Origin: Larus michahellis
Taxonomy: Eukaryota > Chordata > Aves > Charadriiformes > Laridae
Reading direction: 5' to 3'
Assembly (NCBI RefSeq): GCF_964199755.1
Contig: NC_133917.1
Span: 3,479,501 to 3,543,500, forward strand
Length of the DNA: 64,000 nucleotides
The notes beneath the pieces were generated by a model that saw nothing but the letters and a program-made list of their open reading frames with translations, ran no database searches and had not been told where the DNA came from. Both the position numbers and the translations under genes were made by a program. Within the stretch, counting starts at the first letter, position 1. Every line of letters starts with the position of its first letter. Of this stretch, positions 43,801 to 55,800 are shown piece by piece.

Positions 43801-46800
43801 ACCCGCTGGTGGCTGCAGGGTTTGGCCACGCTGGGTGTCTGGGGACATCGCTGGGGACTGCTCGTGGGATGTCGGTGCCTGAAGGACTCCCAGCTTCCCG
43901 GCTCTCTCCAAACAGCCTGTAAAATGGCTTCTCTTGAACTCGGCAGCGATGGCAGCCTGGGAGACAGGCAGGAGGCGAAATAACACAGTGCTTTCTGTGC
44001 CGCCATGAATCGCTTTGCAGGTCGCGGCTGGGTCTGAGGTTCTCCTTCCCCTGGAGATGCCGTGAAGGCACCAGCCCCGGGAGCTGCCGGGCTTTCCCTT
44101 GCTGTTTTATAACTGTGCTGTATCTATAAGTGGTTTTAACGTTTTATTGCACCCTGCGATACGTAAAGCTCACCCCATTACCTGGGTCCTATAGCACAGG
44201 AACATAACGGTGTCTGAATAACCGGAGGTCCCAGCCGAGAGCTCTTGGCCAGACCCGTGGGCGTTGTGACGCTGAAGGATCGCTCCCCGCAGACCGAGGT
44301 GTCGCGTCGACGCTCCACCGCCCTGCCCGTGCCTGCAGATTCGCACCGAAAGCAGCTCTGCTTCCCCAACAGCTGCTTGCAAAAGCAAATCAGCATTTGC
44401 TTGGTGATCATTCCTGATTAATTGGGTTGGACTCTTGTTCCAGAAATACCGGGATGCGACTACCCTAAGTTATCTTTCCCCTTTTGCAGCTTGCAATAAA
44501 ATGTGGGTTTTGGGTTGTGGTCACGCGGGGTCTTAGCGAACGCAAATCTAGAGGCTGGATTTGGGGAGGTCTTGCAGGGGTGGCTCTGCCGTTCCTCTTG
44601 GCGGGCGTCTGAGCCGTCTTAGTGGCCGAGGGGAGCTCCTGGAGCCCCGAAAAGCAGCTTGTGATTTTTCAGCAGACCGCTGCGCTGCGTGGTCCAGCGT
44701 CGCGTGAGAGCTACGCACGCACGGGAAAAGCAAGTGAAAGCCGGGATGGCGGCGATGTGCTCCCCATGCAGGGGGGGGTTACAGTCAAGCTTTGCCTTTT
44801 TATCACCCAGACTGGTTTTGTGCGAGGCAAAGCAAACGAAAGAGCAAATCCAGGGTGTCCCGAGGCTTCAGAAGTGGGATTGAAGCATTGCCGTGTCAAA
44901 GCCTACGAGGAAAATGAGCGCTCGTGCGTGCAGGAGAAGTGCATCCTGCCTTCCTCCGGCTGCCGGGAGGATTTGTGCAGGGCGTAGCCTTTGAATTAAT
45001 TTTCCCGTCTGTCAGGGCGCAGCAGGTTAATGCTGGTCTTCCCCGTCCTCGCGCCTTGTGCTCTCTTACAGGGATCGGTAACAGCCGTGCTCGGTCCTGC
45101 CTCGGCAGCCCGCTCGGGCGAGAAATCCTGCGGGAGGAAACGCCGTTCCTCTGCTAATGAGATGGAGCTGCAGGGAAGTTTGTCCTCCGGGTTGTGTAAT
45201 TTGCCTAATTGCGTGCACGTGCTTTGATGCCGAGACCCCGGGGCGTCCGCACGGCTCTGTGTAATGTCTGATAAGTTGGGCTTTGAGCAGGGAAGGGCTC
45301 TCCTGCTCGGGTTTGGGCAGCAGGGATGGTGTGTTTCTTGCACAGCGCTGGAGGAAGGGTGGATGTTTGGTCACTTGAGACCAAAGGGTTAAAGCCCTCT
45401 TAGGGTGGGAGCTGATATTTGGCCAGATAAGTCCAGTTTTTCCTTGGGAAAGGCTTTTAATATTCAACTAAAGGGAAAAAAAGCTGATTTAACTCCTCCT
45501 TCCTTGCTCTCCCCTGAGCATCCAAAGCCCAGGAGTCTGTAACAGGAGAAGAAGGCCACCTGACTCTTCATCAGGGCTCGGTGCTTCGCTACTGCCCTTT
45601 GAAGGGACCTGGATAGCTCTGTCCCCGCGTTGTTTCACCTGGGGGCGGTGGGATGGCACTGGGTGGCCCCAGCAGCCGATCCACGGCTCTGCCCTCGCGT
45701 CCGTGCTCAAGCACATTGGCCTGGGCTCCGCTCGGGTGGGTGGGAGGGAGGATGTTCTGGTTTATGCAGTACGGAGGCAACACTTTTGGCCGTTGTTGTG
45801 GCTCGGAACAACTGCCGAGAGTCAGCTTCTGAAATGATTTCTATTAAATACGTATCCATAGGCTCAGGGTTATCGCTGATAGTTTTTAAATTAACATTAT
45901 TCAGCAAGTTATTGTTGCCACGTGGCCTTTTGAGTATAGAAAAGTGTCTGTGATGGCAGGGAAGTGGAGAGAGCGAGTTTTTTGCATGATCGCAAAGACC
46001 TGGAGACATCCTTCTCCTGAGAAAAGTTGGTAGCACGGGGCTGGAACACCCTCGCTTTTCCCAGCCAGCGCTGCGAGCGGCACGACAGCATCCAGAGGAT
46101 GATGAGCCCAGGCCCGTGCCAGCTGGAGCGGCTCCGTGGAGCTCCCGGAGAACCCATCTCTTCTGACCCGATCGCCAGGAAGGTGCTGGGGCTGTTGCAG
46201 GTTAATGGTTTGTGGTGAAGCCACCCTGATGGCTCCCCAGGGCAGTTCCTCCTGTCATCAGATGTAGGCTGGGCAGGAGTCGTGGCAGATTTCGGCAAGA
46301 GGCAGACCTGGGAGGTGTAAGAGAGATGCCTGTGGTTGTCTCAGAACCCTGGCTCTGGTTTCTCCCACATCCCGAGGCGTGGGGACCCACGGCGTGGGTT
46401 TTGCTGCCAGTGACACGCAGCATCTTCTGACCTCCATGGGCATCCCACGCTCTGGGTTTGGGTCAGGGCTGGCTGGTTGCATGGTGCCCAGCAAAAGGGC
46501 TCGTGGCTCTGGGGGCTTGTCGATGAGTTTGGGGAAAATTGGGGGGGTCCGCATCCTGCTGCCTTCATGCCAGAAGGGCTCTTTTCATGTCGGAGCCTAC
46601 AGGATTTGCTCCACCGAGATGTTTGTGTGCATTATGCAGCAGGTTACGGCTGCCCGAGGGAGGGTTTGGTGCTCTGACTGTGCGTCCCCCCGCATCCAGC
46701 GTACCCCGAGGTCTCTGCCTCCGCTTTGGCTGGCACGCCTGTTCGCTGGGGGGCTTTTATAAGTACCGAGGACGGCAAACAAAATGCCGACCTTGACCTG

Positions 46801-49800
46801 AACAAGGCTTGTAATTCCTGCCAAGCCTCTCCTGGAGGGTAGAGGAGCTCCTGGCCGCTCTGCGCGGAGCAGGGGAAGGGGTTAGGGGCTGGTGGAGGTG
46901 AGTGGGCCGGTACCACGAGGAAGAGGACGGGCATTTATCGGCACGACATGGATGTCATTCTGCGTGTGTCCGTCCTTGCAGCAGCTCTGCGCTGAGGCAT
47001 AAGCGGTGCAGGAGCCGCGCTGCCGGAGGAGCTGGGCTTCAGTCAGAAACACAAACTCTCTTGTCTCTTAGCTTTGAAGCAAGAAATGTGCAGGTTTGGG
47101 GCAGACAGGGAGGCTAACTTGAAAAAAAACTTTAGCAAGAGCAGGTGTCAGGTCCTCTTCTAAAACTACTTGGTCTGTTTTAATGCTCCTCTGCAGTTCT
47201 GCAGAGAGATGTCAGGGTATGTGGGGGTTTTTTAACTAAAAAAAGCTCAAAGCTCTTCCTAGGAGGAGGAACTAAATGCCAAATGCATCATCTCTCTCTA
47301 GCCAGAGCTGAAATGAATCTGTCTGACAAATCTCTTCGCAGCGACGTCCTTGCCCTGCCCATCTTCAAGCAGGAAGAATCGAGTTTGCCCCCTGAAAACG
47401 AGAACAAAATTCTGCCTTTCCAGTACGTGCTGTGTGCCGCCACTTCCCCCGCCGTCAAACTCCACGACGAAACGCTCACCTATCTCAACCAAGGTGAGGG
47501 ACGCCCCGTGCCCTCCGCGGGCTGTCTGCGCCTCCCGTAAACACTCTGAAAAATAAAATTCTGCCTTTGGAAACTTCCCCTTGGAAATGGAAAGCGCCTC
47601 GATAGTAAACCCCAGATTGCTCCTGTCTGGAAGCGCCACTTCCTCCACCTTGCTGCCTGCCATCTGCTTATGGCGGTGAATCGCCTGTAGGCTTTAACCT
47701 AATTAAAACCTGCACGATGTAAGGTGGTTAAGTGGTGGATCCGTGCTGGGGTGCTCTGCAGCCGGCGTGTTTTACAGGTTCAAGTTGTCCCCGCTGCTTT
47801 CAAGTAGAACTGGAAGATCAGGGTTGGCGACGGAAGGCAGATGAAGCTTGTGTAATCAATTTCTTCCCTGTTCTCGATCTTGGGTTAATAAGGGTAGTTC
47901 CTGGAAAGTACTGCTGCAGGATGGGGGGAGGATTCTCTCGCCCTGGAGAGGGGCGTTATAGCTGTGGCTCTAATGGCTCCTGCTCCTACGGCCCCTCACT
48001 AAAACACGGCAAGAAGATCAAGTGGCATGCTTGGTGTGGCAGGAAAAGATGTCAGAATGCCAGAGGAGGGGTGGCAGTGAGGGTCCATCCACGACTAACC
48101 GCGAAGCGCCCTTGTCTTCTTTCCCCCAGGGCAGTCCTATGAAATCCGGATGCTGGACAACAGGAAAATCGGAGAGCTGCCGGAGATAAATGGGAAACTA
48201 GTAAAGGTAAGCGGAGAGCACGGGTACGTGTGTCCAGCTGGGGCCATCCCCTGCCGCAGGGAGCAGCGAGCGAGATCCTGTACTGCATCCCCACAGCAGC
48301 CCTCATGACGGTGTGGGGGGGGTCTGGCTTGCTTGGGGGGTTTATTTTCCCTTTCCCCTTCTCCTGCCTTGGTGAGACCAGTCTGGCTGATGGTGTCCAA
48401 CCAGTCTCATGGGGCCTGGGGTCAAGCCAAGAGGCGATTGCTGATCGCTTAGTGTTCAGGAAGATAAGCTGCAGCCTCCGTGCTTCTGTCCCAAGGGTCT
48501 GTCTGGGCTTTCTTTTATAGCTTTGGCTTCTTCATGAAGCCTTCAGGCTCCTCGGCTCTCCTCCCTGCCCCTTTTCTTGCACCGGGAAATGCCTCCCAGC
48601 TTGAAGACCGTCAGGTTTCCTGGGGCAGCTCCAGGCACTGACCGTTTCTCCCTTCTATAGAGCATATTCCGGGTGGTGTTTCATGACCGGCGGCTGCAGT
48701 ACACAGAGCATCAGCAGCTGGAGGGCTGGCGGTGGAACAGGCCTGGGGACAGGATACTGGACATAGGTGAGTCCCCATGGTATCACCTTGGCCAAGGCTG
48801 GAGGAGATGTGGGTGCCTGAAGTGCCTCCAGCCGGGTTCCCGCTCCCTTGACTTTAAGGGACAAAGTGCGGTCACGATTCTGCACTTTGAGAGACACGGT
48901 TGGTTCTTCCATGTGTTCCCTGTGAATATCTTCCTTCTCCTTCTACTGCAAACTCCAGCGTGTTCTCCGTATGTGCCCCTACAGATATCCCGATGTCCGT
49001 GGGCATCATCGACCCTAGAGCAAACCCAACCCAGCTCAATACAGTGGAGTTTCTATGGGATCCTTCAAAGAGGACTTCTGTGTTCATCCAGGTACAAGAA
49101 AAGCGGGGAAACTCCTCTTGCGGGGGTCTAGGGGGGAAAAAAAATGAGTTATCCAAGGCGGGAGAAGATGCTTTTTTTAACCTGGAGCATTGAAATAGCA
49201 GCCAGATGCTACAGTAGAAGGATGTCAACTAAACTACACCCTACCTCCTGCCTCAAGCAGTGCCGGAGAGCAGCAATTTGTGCATTAGCAAAGCACAGGC
49301 ACAGTTGACCACCACCAATAAGTTGTTTTACACGGGTTTTTTTGGTGGTTTAGGTCCCGCTGGCGTTGTGATTTGTGTCTCCGTCTTGCTTAGATGCTTT
49401 TGCACATCTCACCAGCTGCCTAAAATACCTCTTGGAAGTCTGGCCCTCCCGCCTAGGATAACAGGCTGCAGCGTGTGGCGGCTGGTGGAGCTGAGCTCCC
49501 TGCCCTGCTGATCCGGGGCTTGCTTGTAACGTTAAGAGGTTGCAAAACTTGTTGGAAGAATGTGGCTCCACCTCTGCTGTGGCATCCCCTTAACTCCTTA
49601 CTGCTGGGGGTACTTGATGCGATCCCATCCCAGCTCTGTATTTCGCCCTTCTGACCGGGCTGCCCTTTACGTGAGCGCTGTCCTGGCTGCCACGAGGGGA
49701 TTGGGAAGCATGCGGTCAGTCGAATGTGGCGGAATTACTCACCGCAGGCTGCCTCGCCTTCCCCCAGGTTCACTGTATCAGCACGGAGTTCACCATGCGG

Positions 49801-52800
49801 AAGCACGGAGGAGAAAAGGGGGTTCCCTTTCGGGTCCAAATAGACACGTTCAAGGAGAACGAGAACGGGGAGTACACGGAGCACCTGCACTCCGCCAGCT
49901 GCCAGATCAAGGTCTTCAAGGTACCTCAGCCCCTTGGTGGCCTTCCCCCATTGGGAAACAAACCAGGAGTCAGCCCCAATTCACGCTGCAGCCCCAGTGA
50001 ACATCACGGGTGCAGGACTGTGGCCGAGCTTGCCTGCAAAAGGGCCTCCCGGTCCTTCTGGTCTTGCGTTGACGCTCTCCCCCTGGTTCCTCTGTGTCCA
50101 TTGAGTCTGGATGCTGTTGAGGCTGCAAAACCAGTAAGCCAAGAACAATGTACAGGGAGAACATGGGTTGTGTTGCCTGTGTCTGAAACCTCCCACATTT
50201 AGTCTTGAGTCTTATCAGCTTGGGAGATCCCTCAAGGAGCTTTGGTGTCTCTCTAAACCCCTCATTATTACCTGTTGCTGATAGTCCATCTGCATCTGAT
50301 GGTCCGTCTGTGTCCAGCCTCTCCAGCGGTGCGGGCGTCTTGTCCCAGTTGCAAACTGTTTGCAGAAACCCAAAGCCACGACCTGGCGGTGGCGGCCACG
50401 GCAGCACGATGGCGTGGGTGGCTGAGAGGTGCCCAGGTGCCGCGAGGGTGGCTGTGCAGGGAATAAGTGGGGACACACCATGCCCACGCTGTCTGCTACG
50501 CTGAGGTTGCCTCCGTTACCCCGTTCTCCCTGTAACACCCCACAAAATCTCATCCGTGGCTCCTCTCCCCTCCCGTTAGGGGCCCGTGGCACGCAGTGGG
50601 GCTGGTTGCCTGGCTGGGCGTCTGTGCTGCTTTGCAGTTCTGCCGTGAAGTTGCTGTGGGATATCGGGCAGCACGCCCTGCCGCTGTGAGCTTGGCATCT
50701 TTCCCCTTCCCTCTCTTCTCTTTTGCCTGTTTGGATTCTAACGTTTCGAAGGCAGGGGAGTGATTTGTTAGGGCTTGTTTGAGCTCTGGCTGATATCTGG
50801 ATGTAAATAGCCAAAGCGGATGGCTGCGGAGTTGGGAGTTAAGGGATAAGGCTGGTGGCAAACAAGCACCCGGAGGACAGCGAGATTGCGAGGCATCTGG
50901 CGCCACGTTTCTCCAGAGCTTCAGCTTTTTGTGCCAGGGGATACGTTGTTGTTTTTTTCGGCTCTGATGACCTTGAACCAGAACAATCCCAAAGCGGTGA
51001 CGCTGTGGCTTCAGGGCAGGGCCTCCCGGCAGAGGATGGTCTCTGATGGGCTCGGCCTTATCTGCTGCTGGTTTGACGCAGCCGCCCTCCTGGGGTCAGG
51101 GCTGCCGTTTGGGCACCAGACTCAACACCGTGCCTGCGTTTCCCTGTGCCTGCCTGAGGTATGTTCACCGCAGGCTGTCCTTTGTGGGTTAACGTGATTC
51201 GGGCTCCTGCCCTGCTCTTCCCTTTCTCCCTTCTGCCCCTCAAAGATGGGAGATTTCAGTGCTTTCAAGATAGCTGCTGACACTCTTACCCACGCTCAGC
51301 GGGGTCTGGAGCACGGATCCTTTCTAGCCGCCAGAAGCAGCAGCGCTGACCACGGAAAGATAAGAGCAACCATTAGATTTTCATGGCGGAAACTGTCTAA
51401 TCAAGCCACAGCTAAGCAGCATCTCCTCGCCCAGCTCCGAGCGTGGTGGGAGCTTGTTCGGGTCTTGGCTTTGCTGTCCAGAGGAAAAGAAATGTGGAGC
51501 TTGTGGGGGGAGCAGGAGGGCTGTGGTACCTGGTTGTATTTGCAGTCCTAAAGCTTCCCCGCCGGTGCCATGGATGCGCTCATCCACTCAGGAGGCATCT
51601 GCATGTTGGCAGGCAGCTGTGTTGGTCCACCAAGGCCAAATTCCTTCCACTTGTGAGTGCAGGCAGAGGCCACGCGCAGCCGAGTTTTAAAGGAGTTTTT
51701 TTTAGGGTTTTGCCTAGGGGAGCACCAGGATGGCTTTCGTGGTTGTAAAGGCGCTCTCTTGCTTGCTGCTTTCCCCAGGCTTTGAGCATTTGATAAAGGC
51801 AACGAGTAAAATCACCTTAATCTTATGTATGAGAGAGTGCTCGGGTTTTCAAGGTCGTGGCAAAGGCAAGGACATAATTGAGCGCTCTCGTGTTCCGGTG
51901 CAGTTTGTGCCACTGAAATGCCGCCCCTCCGTGTGGCTGAGGTAGGTGCAGAAGACACGGCTGAGATAAGTGACACCAGAACCTGGCCTTTGTCCCCTTC
52001 AAGCCAGCGTCTGCTGTTGGGAGAAGGTTCTTCCGAAAAATGTTTCACCTCCTTGTTCAGACGTTCTGGGTCCCTTTTTAGGGGCGTGGGTAGATCAGGG
52101 TGTTGTGGTCGTTACAGAAGCAATGCTGTTGTTAATCCTCCGCGCAGATACTCCCAGCCCTCTTCCTTTTCCCTCTGTAAAGCAACAAGTGGGTAGAGCA
52201 GAGGCACGAGTCGCCTCTGCTGGTGCTTGTATTTCTTGCGTATCTATCCAACCGTCTGCTGCCACCCTTCCAGGCTGCTCTTCTAACAGGAATATCTCCT
52301 TTCCAGCCCAAAGGAGCTGATCGGAAGCAGAAGACGGACAGGGAAAAGATGGAGAAGCGAACGCCTCATGAGAAAGAGAAATACCAGCCTTCCTACGAAA
52401 CTACGATACTCACAGAGGTGGGGTGCTGGCATCATTGTTTTAACGGAACCTGGCTTTCCTCGCTCGCAGGTGGCAAGGAACTGGCTGTTCTGCTGTGAAA
52501 CGTTTGGCCAAGTTGTTAATAGCCGCAAGACAAAAGCAAGATAAATTTTGTAGGCAGAAGAGGTGTTTCTTACCAGACCCGAAAAAGGGCTCTTGTGCCT
52601 GCAAACGTGATGGGTTTTTTCCTAATAAAAGATTTTTACCTCTCCCTGCAAGCTTTGCTTTGCCCATGTGACAACTGGCCACCGAGGTTGTGAGCTGGCA
52701 GAAAGCCCTGTTGTTTCCCCCCTCCGCTAGTGGAAAGCGTCGGTCTATTGAAATGAGGCCGTCTGAGGGGTTGGTGCTGAGCAGCCCTGGGGAGGGAGCC

Positions 52801-55800
52801 CTCATCCTGCCCCAGCTGAATCTGGGGACACTCATCAGTGCCCGATTCAGGCTGGATCCACTGCGTGGATCCTTCCTGCACGGAACCGCCCAGGCCGGCG
52901 GGCGCCGCGTGTGTCAGCCCAGTGCCAGAGCGATGGTTTAGATCCCAGGTCTCCCCGCATTTGAATTTTGTGACTTTTGGCCTTTTGAGATCAAGGCTCA
53001 CTAAATCGGAGCTTTGTGACTGTCTGCAGTGAATTGGCTTAGATTCTTGTAATCCCCTACTTTAATTCTGTTTCCTAGTCGGTTGTCGGTCAGCGAATAG
53101 CTGTTAACCTTTGCCGACCAGAGCAGATGCGTGCGCTTGTTCAAAGCAATCCTGTGACTCTTGGGTTTTCCTTTCTAGTGTTCTCCCTGGCCAGAGATAA
53201 CGTACGTCAATAACGCGCCGTCCCCTGGCTTCAACAGTTCCCACAGCAGTTTTTCCATTGGCGAAGGGTGAGTCCGGAGAAGACGCTGGCTATCGATTTC
53301 TGCCTTGCGCAAGAGATTGATGTGTCTGAGCTGGCAGTGACAACTAACGAAAGGAAGGGCCTGGTTCCAGGGTGGAAGCAGCCTAAGAGGCAGCGTCAGC
53401 GAGGGGAAAATCAAATTAAAGCCTTGAAGCTGAGCGCTGTTACCTCTCCTGGCTGCAGCAAAGCTCAGCTCTCGCACGAGAAACCCGCGCGCGTTTGATC
53501 AGCGGTTTTCCCCCTGCTGATCAGCATCCAGCCTGCTTCGCTCTGCCTTGTCCCCATCGCGATAATACTCCGCCGTAAGCCATCCGTTCTTGCAAAATAT
53601 TGCGCTGCAACGATGACGGTGTTGCTGCGGCCCCTGTGTTTCGGTGCTTTTGGTTATGGGACTTGGAGGGTGGCGGTTGCTGCGTGTCGGGATCCTGTGC
53701 CGGAGGGGGAAGAGAGGCGCTAACCTCCTGTTCTGCTCTTTCTGGCTCTTTTTTTTCCCCCCAACCTAGCAATGGCTCTCCAAACCATCAGCCCGAGCCA
53801 CCCCCTCCGATCGCAGATGTAAGTCACACCTCAGAGCTTATGCTTGTGGTAAGGACGGTGCACAGGTCAGAAAACGGGATTTGGGGATGCAGCGGGGGCG
53901 GGTTTGCGGGTGGCTGTAGTTTGTTGGGGAAGAGACCGCTCTGGTTTAATGTCTTGGGGGAGTTACCACTTCTTTTTGACTCCTCTTTGGAAAAAGAGGT
54001 GACAGGGTGGAAAAACGTCCAGTACAGCGATGCGGAGCTGTGAGCAAGCTTTCTGTAGCTCGCTGTGACCTTTTCTCGTTGCCTTGATCTTCACTCTGCT
54101 TTCCCCTTTGCTTCCTTCCTCTTTCGTTGTCCTTCTGAAGCCTTTTAAATCAAAACCCGTCCAGGCTGCAGCCTTTCTTGCGTGCGTGTACTGTGAGCCT
54201 GCCACGCTCAGGTCTCGATTTAAGACTAATTATAAACACTGACTGAGCTGACCTGTGCTCGTTCCTCACTGGGAATGGCTTCCACGTCACCTCTGAGGCT
54301 GTGATCCTTTTTTTCCTACATTGCAGAACCTCTTGCCCACCAGCACGCCCCAGGAGGCCCAGCAGTGGCTGCACCGAAACCGCTTCTCTACTTTTTCTCG
54401 GCTTTTCAGAAACTTCTCAGGTAGGTTACGACATCCCTTCCGTGTCTATCCCTCCTCTGTGCCGAGTCGCTCTGCCTCCCCTTGCCCCTGAGGCCGCCTT
54501 CGTCTTACCTTTGCAAATATAAATGGTTTTAAAAATCTCGTCTTTTTTGTAACACAATAAAACTTGGCTTCCTGAAAGCTGTGTTCTTTGTTTCTCACCT
54601 CGCTCTTTAACTGGCAAAATAATGGGGACTGGGGTGGTTTCTCTTGCAGCACCCTCCGGTCTTAAAACAAGCTGAGAAATGCTGATCTGGGGGAAAGCAC
54701 TGTGTGTAAAGAAATGCTTTGCGTTTATTTTCCTCTCCTTTCCTGATGATAACGGTCTCCGTTATCCAGGGTCAGCGAGGCGCTGGATAGCCGGCTGTAA
54801 ATGATAAGGCAGGACCCGAGGTTGTACCGAAACACGCTCTTGTGAAACCAGCCTGGAAAAAAAAAAAAAAACCTAGCGAGTGTCCTTCGGGGCGGGGGGA
54901 GAAGAAATTTGGGAATGGGGTGAGCTCTGCAAGGGGGAGCCAGCACGGCTGCGGTGTCCGGAGACACCCCCCCCCCGATCCCGGACACTTTGGGCTGGAT
55001 TGTGTGATTTTTCTCTCCTTTTGATTTTTGAAACCATAGGTGCAGACTTACTGAAGCTGACCAGAGAAGACGTTATCCAGATCTGCGGCCCTGCGGATGG
55101 CATCAGGCTCTTCAATGCGTTAAAAGGACGGTATGTTGTTTGCTTAAAAGCTGCTGGTGGGTAAATTGTATTTGATTTAGTCTGTTTGCTTGGCTCTTGC
55201 TAGAAAACAGAGTTTCATTAACCTTCCTGAACCTCTTTCAGTCAAATTTGATAACTTAGCCAGCAGGGTAATGGCTCCAGAGACAATCTGGGGAAGAAAA
55301 TCCATGTGGGAGGGAAGCGTTAGAAATGATCTTACACTTTGAGCGTCAGAGAATCCAGCCACAAGCCAGGATGTCCCGCCGGTGCCGTACTTGTTCCCTG
55401 CATCCTCTGAACAGCCTCTCGCTGGAATTACCTTCCTGGAAAGGGAATATCCCTCTGCACCTTTCCCTGAAGAAGGAGGGACTGGTGTTTAACTGAGCTC
55501 CTGCCTGAGCTGGAGCATTTCAGAAGGCACCGCTGCAGCCGGGCGGAGGGGCCCAGGGTGGGCTGGATGCCGGAGGGAAAGTCTGGGGCGGCATCGGCGC
55601 TGGACTCTGATGTGGGGCACCAAGAGCTGTGCAGGTGGGAAGCATTCCAGGGGGTTAATGTACTGCCTCCGATGGCTCGGGAGATAGCAGGGAAACGTGG
55701 TCGCACTGCGCTGGGGAGAAGGGCACGAAGGACAGGAGACACTGCCGGCTTTTGCACTGCAAAATGAGACTGAACAAGCAGGAGCGTGCGTGTTACCAGC

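Noticed and set aside
47283-47341. In-frame sequence just upstream of TFCP2 exon 2 with an ATG ([10 protein letters not shown])
   Set aside because: It is the intron end; the human-like join [11 protein letters not shown] needs the acceptor at 47341. An alternative first exon starting here is possible but unsupported.
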